Shown: positions 14,620 to 23,172, counted from the stretch's first letter. The stretch is 23,205 bases of DNA from Palsa-883 sp035486355 (GCA_035486355.1 DATHNE010000164.1:1-23205), one strand, 5' to 3'. A program made the numbers and translations. Notes: a model not told the origin generated them from the letters alone.

Positions 14620-14736
14620 GACGACCCGGGTCGGCGTCGCATGCCCCGATTTCATTCCGCAACACGACCGTAACGTGCACCGACCTAAAAATGACGTAAG
14701 AGCACGCCATACAAGCGCTTCCGGGGGGACGCTCAC

Positions 14737-16170
14737 ATGATCTGGTTGCTGTTCGTGCTTCTGCTCGTCGTCGCACTCATCGCTCTTTACATCCACGACA
14801 AGCGGCAGACCCACCACACCATCCTGCGGAACTTCCCGATCCTCGGCTATTTCCGCTACTTCGCCGAAACGCTCGGCGAATACATGCGCCAATATCAATA
14901 CCTTCCCGACTGGGCCGAGCGCCCCTTCAACCGCCTGGAACGCGCCTGGATCTACCGTTCGGCGAAGGGCGTCTCCAACCTGATCAGTTTCGGCAGCGAG
15001 AACGTCCCGCCGTTCGTCTTCCGCAACGCCGCATTCCCGGTGCTGGACGAGGAAAAACGCCCCTACCCCGGCAAATGGATCGGCCTCGCCGATGGCCCCG
15101 GCGCCTGCCGCGAGCCCTATTTCGCCAAAAGCTTCTTCAACATCTCCGGCATGAGCTACGGCGCCCTGTCTTCGGCGGCCGTCACCGCCCTCTCGCGCGG
15201 CGCCAAGCAGGCCGACATCTGGATGGCGACCGGCGAAGGCGGCCTGGCGCCGGCTCACCTGGATGGCGGCTGCGATGTCATCATGCAGATGGGCACCGCG
15301 AAATATGGCGTGCGCAACCCCGACGGCACCCTCTCCGAGGATAAGCTGCGCGAGATCGCCGCCCACCCGCAAGTGCGAATGTTCGAGGTGAAGCTCGCCC
15401 AGGGGGCCAAGCCTGGCAAAGGCGGCATCCTGCCCGGCGCCAAGGTCACCGCCGAGATCGCCGCCATCCGCGGCATCCCGGCCGGCGCGGACAGCATCAG
15501 CCCCAACCGCCACAAGGACATCGGCAACATCCCCGAGCTCGGCCAGTTCGTGAACCGCGTGCGCACCGTCACCGGCAAGCCGGTCGGCGTGAAGTTCGTC
15601 GTCGGCGATCTCGATTTCCTCGACGCCTGGTTCAGCAACTGCGTCACGCACCCGGAGCATTGTCCCGACTACATCCAGGTGGATGGTGGCGAGGGTGGCA
15701 CCGGCGCCGCCCCTGCCCCGCTGGTCGATTACGTCGGCATCCCGATCACCGAGGCCCTGTCGGTCGTCGCAGCCGCGCGCGAGCGCCACGGGCTGCGCGA
15801 ACGCATCCGCATCACCGCGTCCGGCAAGCTGATCACGCCCGACAAGGTCGCCTGGGCGCTGTGCATGGGCGCCGATTTCGTCTCATCGGCGCGAGGCTTC
15901 ATGTTCAGCCTGGGCTGCGTCCAGGCAATGAAATGCGGCACCGGCAAGTGCCCGACGGGTGTCACGGCGGCGGATCCAAGGCTGATCGCCGGCCTCGATC
16001 CGACCGACAAGGCAGTGCGCGTCGCCCGTTATGCGCAGCGCGTGCGCGAGGAGGTGGAGATCATCGCGCATTCCTGCGGTCTGGTGGATGCCACTGGGTT
16101 CCTACCGCGCCACGTCACCGCGATCGAGCGCGGCGTCGGTGGCTTCCGGGCAGCTCAAGGCAGCGATTGA
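14737..16170 (+). CDS. membrane-anchored FMN/Fe-S glutamate-synthase-like protein
   Basis: 477 residues. An N-terminal hydrophobic helix (about 1-20, WLLFVLLLVVALIALYI) anchors the protein; the rest is the central FMN-binding TIM barrel of glutamate synthase large subunits. Visible: ISGMSYGALSSAAVTALSRGA, GEGGLAPAH, the PGKGGILPG loop, VDGGEGGTGAAP, and the C394-x5-C400-x4-C405 ligands of a 3Fe-4S cluster (CVQAMKCGTGKCPTGV). The glutamine amidotransferase domain and the C-terminal GXGXG domain of true GltB are missing, as in the YerD-like and archaeal-type stand-alone proteins. Its substrate is not established. G-run ribosome binding site 8 nt before the ATG. Stands alone on the plus strand between two repeats. 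Confidence 0.88.
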   Translation: MIWLLFVLLLVVALIALYIHDKRQTHHTILRNFPILGYFRYFAETLGEYMRQYQYLPDWAERPFNRLERAWIYRSAKGVSNLISFGSENVPPFVFRNAAFPVLDEEKRPYPGKWIGLADGPGACREPYFAKSFFNISGMSYGALSSAAVTALSRGAKQADIWMATGEGGLAPAHLDGGCDVIMQMGTAKYGVRNPDGTLSEDKLREIAAHPQVRMFEVKLAQGAKPGKGGILPGAKVTAEIAAIRGIPAGADSISPNRHKDIGNIPELGQFVNRVRTVTGKPVGVKFVVGDLDFLDAWFSNCVTHPEHCPDYIQVDGGEGGTGAAPAPLVDYVGIPITEALSVVAAARERHGLRERIRITASGKLITPDKVAWALCMGADFVSSARGFMFSLGCVQAMKCGTGKCPTGVTAADPRLIAGLDPTDKAVRVARYAQRVREEVEIIAHSCGLVDATGFLPRHVTAIERGVGGFRAAQGSD

Positions 16171-16216
16171 GAGATACCCTGTTGCTGGGGCACGATCTGG
16201 TTTGGTTTCGTGGGTA

Positions 16217-16432
16217 GAAGGAAGAGGAACCACAGATCACGCAGAGCGACGGATGAAGGCACAGACGGTTGGGGGACGGACCGAAATATCCGTCGTGTGG
16301 CAATGGACGTTATGGGGCTCCGTGCGGCGCGCAATCAACACATCTGCTACCCCACAGACGATGGAGACTATCCCCCGAACATCTGTGCCTTCATCCGTGG
16401 CTCTGTGTAACCTATGGTTTGCCCTCCTTCCT
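16217..16432. repeat. long imperfect inverted repeat of the interspersed 'CACAGA' type
   Basis: Two arms of about 58 bp (16217-16275 and 16372-16432) are inverted copies of each other. The core ACGGATGAAGGCACAGA at 16249-16265 is perfectly repeated in reverse complement at 16382-16398, and outer parts match imperfectly (GAAGGA, AACCA, CAGAGC). About 96 bp lie between. Because of the symmetry, both strands encode similar short peptides (NHR..RATDEGTD...ICAFIR), a sign of an element rather than a gene. It fills the whole gap between the convergent genes at 14737-16170 and 16450-18741 and could also fold as a transcription-terminating cruciform. Confidence 0.6.
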
Positions 16433-16449
16433 GCTACAAGCGCCAACCG

Positions 16450-18741
16450 CTAAATCGTCTCCACCACTTCTGGCACCGCATGCGCGCGCACCGGTGGCAC
16501 CGGCCCAGTCCACGCCTCCACCTCCACCAGGCAGCTCTGCGCCGCCGGCCCCTGCGCGAGCCTCGACGTGCCGACATCCCGCGTCAGCACGTTGGGATTG
16601 CCGTGCACACACATGCCGCCCTGAGGATCGTACCACGCGCCGGTCGCCAGCACCGCCACACCGCGCATCAGCCCATGCGTCAGTCGCGCCCCGGCCAGAC
16701 AGGCACCACGATCATTGAACACCCGCACGATGTCACCCTCGGCGATCCCGCGTGCCGCCGCGTCGTCCTCATGCAGCAGGATCGGCTCGCGCCCCTGGAT
16801 CTTGCTCGCCGCGCTGACGCCGACATGGTCCCACTGGCTGTGCAGTCGATGCTCCGGCTGCGCCGTTAGCAGATGCAGGCGGAATCGTTCCGCATGCGGC
16901 GCACCAAGAAATTCCGCCGGCGGTAGCCAGGTCGGATGCCCTGGGCAGTTCGCATATCCGAACCCATCAATCGTCGCCGAGTACAGCTCGAACCGACCCG
17001 ACGGTGTGTTCAGTTGATGCGCCGCCGGATCGCGGACGAAATCCTGATACGGCACATAGGGTGCCTCGGCCGCCGGCACCTCCACATGTCCCTCGGCCCA
17101 GAACGTGTCGAAGTCGGGCACCACGTTGCCGCCGCGCGCGCAGCCCTGCCGCCAGCGCTCATACAGAAACCGCAGCCATGCCGCCGGATCGCGCTGCTCG
17201 GTGAATTTCGCCCGCACGCCCAGCGCATCGGCGATATCGGCGCAAATCTCGAAATCGCTGCGCGCCCGGCCCTGTGGCGGCACCGCCTGCTTCATCGCCA
17301 GCACGAACCGGTCGCGCGAGGACGACGCGATGTCGTCGCGCTCCAGCGTCGTGGTCGCCGGCAACACGATATCGGCCCGTCGCGCCGCTGCGGTCCACCA
17401 CGGTTCGTGCACCACGATGGTCTCCACGCGCGCCCAGGCGCGTTCGAAGCGACGCAGATCCTGATGATGATGGAACGGATTGCCGCCCGCCCAGTAGATC
17501 AGGCGGATGTCTGGAAAGCGCTGGCGCCGTCCGTTGAAATCATACTCGGTGCCCGGGTTCTCCAGCATGTCGGTGATGCGCGCCACCGGGATGACCGAGG
17601 TCACCGGATTGACCAGTGGCAGCATGCCCGCCGATTGGATCTCGGCGCGCGGCGTGCCCATGCCGGCAATGCTGCCATAGCCGAAGCCGAACCCGGTGCC
17701 GGGCTGGCCGATCCGCCCCAGCATCGCCGCCAGCGCCACCAGCATCCAGAACGGCTGCTCACCATGCTCGGCGCGTTGCAGCGACCAGCAGGCGGTCAGC
17801 ATCGACGGCAGTGTGGCGCAATCGCGCGCCAGCGCGGCAATGCAGTCCGCCGTCACGCCGGTGATCGGTGCCGCCCAGTCCGGCGTCTTCGGCACGCCAT
17901 CGCCACGGCCCAGCACGTAGTCCCGCAGCCGGTCATAACCGGTGGTGCAACGATCCAGGAAGCCGTGATCGACGCGTCCCTCGGTGATCAGCACATGCGC
18001 CATCGCCAGCATCAGCGCGGTGTCAGTGCCCGGATGGACCGGCACCCACTCGGCCGGCACGTCGGCCGGCATGTCGGCCTGTTGCGGCGAGATATTCACA
18101 AGCCGCACGCCCGCCGCGGCGGCACGCCGCAGCCACAGCCCCATCTCGTGCGCGCCGCCACCGCCGTTTTGGATCTGCCCGTTGCGCAGCGCGATACCGC
18201 CGAAGCACAGCATGATCTTCGCGTGCCGGCAGATCGCCCGCCATTCCGCGACCGGTCCGACGCAGCAGGAAAAATCGCCGGTGACATGCGGCAGCAGAAT
18301 CTGCGCTGCGGCGTGTGAGTACGACGTGAAAGACGTTGAGAAACCACCTGTCGCTGCCAGCATGCGCTGCACCTGCGTCTTGGCGTGATGGAACCGCCCG
18401 GCCGAGGACCAGCCATACGAGCCACCATAAATCGACGCCGCGCCATGCGCCTCGCGCACTCGCGTCAGCTCCCCCGCCACCAGACGCGTTGCTGTATCCC
18501 AGTTGACCGGCACGAACGCCTCGGCGCCGCGCGGCGTGCCACCGGCGCGATCGCCCTCGAGCCAGCCCTTGCGCACGTAGGGCCGATCGATGCGGTTTGC
18601 CGCATGCACTGCGTCGGCCGCGCCGTGGATGATCGGCGACGGCTCAGGGTCGTGCGGGAACGGATGCGCGGCGACAATGCGGCCGTCGCGCACTTCGGCG
18701 CTGAACGCGCCCCAGTGCGAGGCGTGCGGGATATGGGTCAT
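16450..18741 (-). CDS. bisC: molybdopterin oxidoreductase, biotin sulfoxide reductase-like
   Basis: 763 residues of the DMSO reductase family, closest in layout to BisC/TorZ: HWGAFSAEV at the start, VRKGWLEG (about 56-63), GGSYGWSSAGRFHHAK (about 106-120) in which S113 sits at the molybdenum-ligand position, then RIGQPGTGFGFGYGS, YWAGGNPFHHHQD, DIVLPATTTLERDD and the C-terminal dinucleotide-binding HRLHSQWDHV and NPNVLTRDVGTSRL. No twin-arginine signal, so it should act in the cytoplasm as BisC does, reducing S- or N-oxides such as biotin or methionine sulfoxide with a bis-MGD cofactor. No Fe-S N-terminal motif. The ATG at 18741 has no good ribosome binding site. Divergent from the dimethylformamidase-like gene; no redox partner or moa/mob gene adjoins. 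Confidence 0.9.
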   Translation of the reverse strand: MTHIPHASHWGAFSAEVRDGRIVAAHPFPHDPEPSPIIHGAADAVHAANRIDRPYVRKGWLEGDRAGGTPRGAEAFVPVNWDTATRLVAGELTRVREAHGAASIYGGSYGWSSAGRFHHAKTQVQRMLAATGGFSTSFTSYSHAAAQILLPHVTGDFSCCVGPVAEWRAICRHAKIMLCFGGIALRNGQIQNGGGGAHEMGLWLRRAAAAGVRLVNISPQQADMPADVPAEWVPVHPGTDTALMLAMAHVLITEGRVDHGFLDRCTTGYDRLRDYVLGRGDGVPKTPDWAAPITGVTADCIAALARDCATLPSMLTACWSLQRAEHGEQPFWMLVALAAMLGRIGQPGTGFGFGYGSIAGMGTPRAEIQSAGMLPLVNPVTSVIPVARITDMLENPGTEYDFNGRRQRFPDIRLIYWAGGNPFHHHQDLRRFERAWARVETIVVHEPWWTAAARRADIVLPATTTLERDDIASSSRDRFVLAMKQAVPPQGRARSDFEICADIADALGVRAKFTEQRDPAAWLRFLYERWRQGCARGGNVVPDFDTFWAEGHVEVPAAEAPYVPYQDFVRDPAAHQLNTPSGRFELYSATIDGFGYANCPGHPTWLPPAEFLGAPHAERFRLHLLTAQPEHRLHSQWDHVGVSAASKIQGREPILLHEDDAAARGIAEGDIVRVFNDRGACLAGARLTHGLMRGVAVLATGAWYDPQGGMCVHGNPNVLTRDVGTSRLAQGPAAQSCLVEVEAWTGPVPPVRAHAVPEVVETI

Positions 18742-18870
18742 GGCGTAAGGATGACCGGATCACCGCGGTGCAGCAAGCGCGGCAGGCCGGAGCTATGGCC
18801 GCCGGACCACCATGCCGGGCATGATGTCGCGGTGACAAACGTGTCGATGAACGCGGGAGCTGAGCTGGGC

Positions 18871-21039
18871 ATGCGTGAGCAAGAGCCGTCCGAACTTCCT
18901 GTCACGGGCTATTTCAACTGCTTCTCCTGCCGGCCAGGCGGCAAGCTGGCGGTGCATGTCAGCGTGCGGGACGGCGGCCCCTACCGCGCACGGCTCGAGC
19001 GCGTGCTATCCGGCGATCCCAATCCCAAGGGGCCAGGCGTGCGCTTCGAGGATCTGTCGTCCCGCTTTGACCGCACGATCAGCGGACGCCGCCAGCCGAT
19101 CCATGCTGGGTCCTACGGCACCGCCCCTGCCCCCGCACATGCGCCCGACGCCGCGCGCACCTGGTCCGTGCTGGTGTGGATCACGGCGCCCATGGCGCCT
19201 CGCGCGGTGTTCGCGCAGGAAGACGGCGCGCATCGTGTGGTGTTATCCGCTGGCGCCGCTGGCACCGCGGCCAGGGTGACCTGGCCCGGGGGTGAACTTG
19301 CATTGTCGACCGGCGCCGCGTTGCTGACGCGCCGCTGGCATCGCATGTGGCTCAGCGCCGACCCCAAGACCGGTATCGTTGTTCTGCACCAGGCCCTGCT
19401 GGACTGGGACGCGCCGGCGACATCGCGGGCGCAGGCCAGTGGGCTTGTGTTGCCAGCGAAAGGAACCGTCTTGATCGCGGCGGAAGGGGCTTCCCAGCCG
19501 TCGCGCCATTTCACAGGCAAGCTGGAAGCGCCGTGGATTGTTTCGGGCACGCAGGAAATCGGAACGCCCAGCGCCGGAATCATCCTCGCCGCCTGGGACT
19601 TCGCACAGGGCATCGACACCACACACATCACCGACACCGGCCCGCAAGCCTGCCACGGCAAGCTGATCAATCTGCCCACGCGTGGCATGGTCGGCGCGCA
19701 CTGGGCCGGGCACGAGCACTGCTGGCGCCACGCTCCCGCCGATTACGCCGCTATCCATTTCCACGACGACGACATCGACGATTGCCGCTGGGCCCCCGAC
19801 TTCGACCTCGACATCCCCGACGATCTGCCAAGCGGCGCGTACGTGCTGCACCTGGATTGCGCGCACGGCGAGGACCGCGTGCCCTTCTACGTCCTGCCAC
19901 GGCGCAACGGTCCCTTTGCCAAGGTCGCCTTCCTCGCCTCCACCTTCACGTATCAGGCCTACGCCAATCACGCCCGCGGCAATTTCGGCAGGCGATTGCG
20001 GGAGCGGGTCCAGGAATGGGGTGCCTATCCCTACAACCCCGACGAGTATCCTGTGTACGGTCATTCCACCTACAACCGGCACGCTGACCGCAGCGGCATC
20101 GCCATCTCCAGCCGCCTGCGCCCGATGCTGACGATGCGACCCGGCTTCCTGACCTTCAACGATGCGCGCGGCTCCGGCCTGCGCCACTACCCTGCCGACA
20201 CGCACCTCCTGGCCTGGCTGGAGGCGAAAGATATCGCCTTCGACATCATCACAGATGAAGACCTGGACGACGAAGGCCTCGCGTTACTGTCGCCCTACAA
20301 GGTGGTGCTGACTGGCTCGCACCCGGAATATCATACGCTCGGCACGCTGGACGCGCTGCAAACCTACACCAACAGGGGAGGCCGCCTGGTCTATCTCGGC
20401 GGCAATGGCTTCTACTGGCGGATCGCCCGATCGAAAGCGATGCCAGGCGTCATCGAGATCCGTCGCGCCGAGGGCGGCATCCGCGCCTGGGACGCCGAGT
20501 CCGGCGAATACTTCAACGCGCTCGACGGACAGCTCGGCGGCCTATGGCGCCGCAACCGCCGCCCGCCACAACAACTCACCGGCGTTGGATTCTCAGGGCA
20601 GGGCCTGTTCGAAGGCACGCATTACCTGCGTTTGCCGGCATCCTACGAACCCGACCACGCATGGATGTTTGAAGGGATCGAATCCGATCGCCTGGGCGAT
20701 TACGGCCTTTCCGGCGGCGGCGCCGCAGGCTTCGAGATCGATCGTGCCGACTTCGACCTGGGCACACCGCCATCGACTGTGATCCTGGCCCGATCCGAAG
20801 ACCCGCCCCAATCCTTCGTCACGGTTCCGGAAGAGTTGCTGTCGCACATCTCAACGGTCAACGGCGAGACCCCGGAACAACTGAGGCGCGGCGAGATCGT
20901 CTACCTCAAGAACCAAGCCGGTGGCGAGGTGTTCTCCGTCGGCTCCATCACCTTCTGCGGCAGCCTGTGGCAGGACAACGGCTTCAAGGGCCCGATCTCC
21001 CGCCTGCTGGAGAACGTGGTCCGCCGGTTCAGCCGCTGA
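18871..21039 (+). CDS. N,N-dimethylformamidase large-subunit-like protein
   Basis: 722 residues. N-terminal beta-sandwich (about 10-345, a concanavalin/LamG-like part around 98-250 and an Ig-like part 285-343), then the C-terminal catalytic domain of the dimethylformamidase beta family (about 350-720). Dimethylformamidase hydrolyses DMF to dimethylamine and formate with a mononuclear iron held by two Tyr and one Glu. Candidate ligands here are Y361 (TFTYQAYAN), Y401 (GHSTYN) and E486 in GSHPEYH, with H484 two residues before; the Y-Y-HxE spacing resembles what I recall for DMFase (Y399, Y440, H519, E521). No small subunit is adjacent. ATG at 18871 preferred (GGAG 11 nt upstream); an in-frame ATG at 18847 is the alternative, and the ORF continues upstream as antisense to bisC. 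Confidence 0.82.
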   Translation: MREQEPSELPVTGYFNCFSCRPGGKLAVHVSVRDGGPYRARLERVLSGDPNPKGPGVRFEDLSSRFDRTISGRRQPIHAGSYGTAPAPAHAPDAARTWSVLVWITAPMAPRAVFAQEDGAHRVVLSAGAAGTAARVTWPGGELALSTGAALLTRRWHRMWLSADPKTGIVVLHQALLDWDAPATSRAQASGLVLPAKGTVLIAAEGASQPSRHFTGKLEAPWIVSGTQEIGTPSAGIILAAWDFAQGIDTTHITDTGPQACHGKLINLPTRGMVGAHWAGHEHCWRHAPADYAAIHFHDDDIDDCRWAPDFDLDIPDDLPSGAYVLHLDCAHGEDRVPFYVLPRRNGPFAKVAFLASTFTYQAYANHARGNFGRRLRERVQEWGAYPYNPDEYPVYGHSTYNRHADRSGIAISSRLRPMLTMRPGFLTFNDARGSGLRHYPADTHLLAWLEAKDIAFDIITDEDLDDEGLALLSPYKVVLTGSHPEYHTLGTLDALQTYTNRGGRLVYLGGNGFYWRIARSKAMPGVIEIRRAEGGIRAWDAESGEYFNALDGQLGGLWRRNRRPPQQLTGVGFSGQGLFEGTHYLRLPASYEPDHAWMFEGIESDRLGDYGLSGGGAAGFEIDRADFDLGTPPSTVILARSEDPPQSFVTVPEELLSHISTVNGETPEQLRRGEIVYLKNQAGGEVFSVGSITFCGSLWQDNGFKGPISRLLENVVRRFSR

Positions 21040-21046
21040 CACCGTT

Positions 21047-21427
21047 TCACATCTGCGTCGGGAATCCCTTCTTGAACTCAATCCGCGTCGCGTGGATCGG
21101 CCGTGTGTCGCAGTTCTGCACATAATGCAGCGCTTGCGACGGGAACTTGATCGTCAGCGGCAGTGGCAACCCCTCGCGCGGTGGCAATATGTTTGCCTCG
21201 CCGGTCGCGCCATTGTAGTCACGGATCTTCGCGGTGCGGTCGAACACCATGACCGAGGGCCAGCGATGATGATGCGGGTTCTCGGTCTCGCCGGGCGCGA
21301 CGCTCACCGCCAGAACGCGAATCACATCATCCTCGTACAGCACCGCGTGGTTGCGCGGTGCTGCGGTCACCGCATCGAGCGCGGGATCCCAGGTGGCGGG
21401 GTCGCTGCTGTCGCTTGCATGGTCCAT
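21047..21427 (-). CDS. small cupin-domain protein
   Basis: 126 residues, a single cupin barrel. NPHHHRWPSVMVFD (about 60-73) carries the first metal-binding histidine cluster; the second motif ends around HYVQNCDTRPIHATRIEFK, where H in LHYVQN is the fourth ligand position. Small cupins of this kind act as dioxygenases, isomerases or sensors; no substrate can be read. AAGGAG lies 8 nt before the ATG at 21427; the ORF extends upstream without a second ribosome binding site. The stop is 8 bp from the convergent dimethylformamidase-like gene. Confidence 0.82.
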   Translation of the reverse strand: MDHASDSSDPATWDPALDAVTAAPRNHAVLYEDDVIRVLAVSVAPGETENPHHHRWPSVMVFDRTAKIRDYNGATGEANILPPREGLPLPLTIKFPSQALHYVQNCDTRPIHATRIEFKKGFPTQM

Positions 21428-21814
21428 CGCATCGTCTCCTTCCCTCGGCGTATCAGCCTGCGTCGGCCGCGCGGCGTCAAGCATCGCGCTTGCCTGCGCA
21501 CGCCCCCCGGCGTCGACTGCCCGCATGCCCCATCGCCTCAGCCTCGACCATATCGCCGCAGCGGCGCGCGGGGTCGCGGGGGGTGCGGAACATGGTCGCT
21601 GGTGGCCGCAGCGGGCGATTGGCCATTTGTAGCGACGTCGCCAGCGCTTGCGGCCTTACGCGCCGTGACGGCCGGCCGCCTCATGCGGCGGGGGGCTTTC
21701 GCCTGTGGTGGCGTGTTGTCGCTCGAGGACCTTGAGGCGGCGATTTCCCGGCATTCTACCGCGACGAATATTCAGTTCCACTACGGCTCGACGCGCTCGA
21801 TACCGTAACAACAC
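21428..21814. other. 387-bp gap between minus-strand genes, possible decayed coding remnant
   Basis: No intact gene is seen. Plus-strand frames carry short protein-like pieces in succession (a 36-codon run from 21525 to 21632, and a frame ending at 21808 with LSLEDLEAAISRH), as if a small gene had been broken by frameshifts, but none is recognisable. The cupin promoter should lie near 21440-21500 and a terminator for the flavin monooxygenase gene near 21780-21814; no clear hairpin plus T-run was found. Confidence 0.35.
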
Positions 21815-22663
21815 TTATCGCGACGGATTGTTGGGACGATTGGTTCCTCTCGCAACCAACCGCCCCACGCCTTCAATCACCTCGTCCCAGTCATCCACGT
21901 TCCGGTCGTGCGGATGCACCATGATGTGCCCCACGCCGACCGCTTCGTATGCGGCAACGCGGTCGCACAGCTCGCCGTAGTCCTTCCCGCTCCAATGCAA
22001 CCGCATCGATACGGTGAACGCCGTCTCCGGGCGAACCGCCCGCAGCCGAGCAACAATCGGCGCCGCCTCCTCCGGTGAATGCCGGCTACCATGCCACCCT
22101 TGCATCCGCTCCGTCCGCTTCAGCGCCGGCTCCGAACTTCCACCAATCCAGATCGGAATCGGACTGACCGGCATGGGCAGCATGCTCATCCCCTCGATCT
22201 CCGCCGGGATGTATTTCGCCTTGAATGTCACCGGATCCTGCGACCACACTGCGCGCATCATTGCAATGCCCTCATCCATCCGCCGCCCGCGCTCGCGGAA
22301 TGGCACGCCCAGCGCGGCGAACTCCGGCTCCAGCCAACCCACGCCCGCCCCCAGGATCAACCGCCCCTCGGAGAAGTTGTGCAGCGTCGCCAGCTCCTTC
22401 GCCAACGGCAACGGATGGCGCATCGGCAGCACCAGCACACTCGTGCCCAGCCGCACCCGCTTCGTCACCGCCGCCACCCAGGTCAGCGTCAGCACCGGAT
22501 CGTAGAATAGCGGAGAGCGCGGAAACTGGCCGCGCGGCACGATGATGTGCTCGCTGACCCACACATCGGCCAGCCCCAGATCCTCGGCCCGCAGTGCCAG
22601 CCGACGAATGAGGGGCGGGTTCGCCAATTCCCCGGCATGCGGCAGATGAATTCCGAGCTGCAT
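21815..22663 (-). CDS. LLM-class (luciferase-like) flavin-dependent monooxygenase
   Basis: 282 residues of the bacterial-luciferase TIM barrel. MQLGIHLPHAGELANPPLIRRLALRAEDLGLADVWVSEH (first 40), RVRLGTSVLVLPMRHPLPLAKELATL (about 72-97), GRLILGAGVGWLEPEFAALGV and PIWIGGSSEPALKR are the standard landmarks. It resembles the TIGR03619-type group of F420- or FMNH2-dependent enzymes; which cofactor is used cannot be settled from sequence. The start at 22663 follows the upstream SnoaL-like stop by 2 nt (TAG-CC-ATG) with only a weak GGA before it, so translation is coupled. An open frame runs upstream to 22729 inside the SnoaL gene and is not used. Confidence 0.9.
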   Translation of the reverse strand: MQLGIHLPHAGELANPPLIRRLALRAEDLGLADVWVSEHIIVPRGQFPRSPLFYDPVLTLTWVAAVTKRVRLGTSVLVLPMRHPLPLAKELATLHNFSEGRLILGAGVGWLEPEFAALGVPFRERGRRMDEGIAMMRAVWSQDPVTFKAKYIPAEIEGMSMLPMPVSPIPIWIGGSSEPALKRTERMQGWHGSRHSPEEAAPIVARLRAVRPETAFTVSMRLHWSGKDYGELCDRVAAYEAVGVGHIMVHPHDRNVDDWDEVIEGVGRLVARGTNRPNNPSR

Positions 22664-22665
22664 GG

Positions 22666-23040
22666 CTATTCCGGCAACTTGGTCGACTGCCAGGTCACCA
22701 TTTGCCACGACCCGCCGCGCTTCGCCCACACATCGGTGAACCGCACGCCAAAGGACATCGGGTTTCCCCCAGACGTCACCTTGATCCGCGCCACGCCGGT
22801 CAGCACCACGGCATCTCCGCAGTCCTGCGCCACAACCTCCGACGGCACCACCGAGGAATACACCGTGGCACCCGACTGCATATTGCCGATCAGGCTCGCC
22901 TTCGTATCCATCCGCGCCGAGGAATGCGTGTAGATGAGATCATCCGCCAGCACCGCGTTCAGCGTGGCGACATCCTTCTCCGCCATCGCCGTCATGCGCT
23001 TGCGATCCAGCTCGATCACCATCGGTCCGTTGCCGGCCAT
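22666..23040 (-). CDS. SnoaL-like / DUF4440-type protein
   Basis: 124 residues of the NTF2-like fold, closer to the DUF4440 group: an N-terminal helix DRKRMTAMAEKDVATLNAVLADDLIYTHSSARMDTKASLI, then VVLTGVARIKV and FTDVWAKRGGSWQMVTWQSTK, the closing strand pair typical of the family. Function unknown. AGGAGG-type ribosome binding site (GGGAGGAGG) sits about 5 nt before the ATG at 23040, an unusually strong one for this window. First gene of a two-gene operon with the flavin monooxygenase at 21815-22663; such NTF2-like proteins often remove or bind the product of a neighbouring oxygenase, which is inference here. Confidence 0.88.
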   Translation of the reverse strand: MAGNGPMVIELDRKRMTAMAEKDVATLNAVLADDLIYTHSSARMDTKASLIGNMQSGATVYSSVVPSEVVAQDCGDAVVLTGVARIKVTSGGNPMSFGVRFTDVWAKRGGSWQMVTWQSTKLPE

Positions 23041-23139
23041 TGCGTCCTCCTCCCGTCCTCAAACAAGGGAGAGCTTGTACCGGATACCCCAACCTGACCA
23101 GTCTTGTGGCTCAGGCGCGGTGGAATGACCTACCGCAAG

Positions 23140-23172
23140 GCGGCCTTTTTGCGTTCTTTGCGTTTTTTGCGG
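23140..23172. repeat. short tandem 9-bp units (GCGTTCTTT type)
   Basis: GCGTTCTTT (23151-23159) and GCGTTTTTT (23160-23168) followed by GCGG, preceded by GCGGCCTTTTT (23140-23150), give about two and a half related units. On the minus strand it reads as CGCAAAGAACGCAAAAAGG, a type of purine-rich interspersed repeat. A perfect TATAAT on the minus strand lies just outside at 23175-23180 and could be the -10 of the SnoaL/monooxygenase operon, though no -35 is evident and the leader would be about 130 nt. Confidence 0.4.

Noticed and set aside
13846..15789. 647-codon minus-strand open frame across pyrE and the glutamate-synthase-like gene
   Set aside because: Antisense to two well-supported genes, Gly/Ala/Asp/Val-rich composition from GC-rich codon mirroring, no family recognised.
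16936..18318. 460-codon plus-strand open frame inside the molybdoenzyme gene
   Set aside because: Antisense shadow of bisC; Arg/His/Gln-rich, no ribosome binding site or domain.
23140..23172. CRISPR-like array
   Set aside because: Units are 9 bp with no spacers and only two to three copies; a simple tandem repeat.
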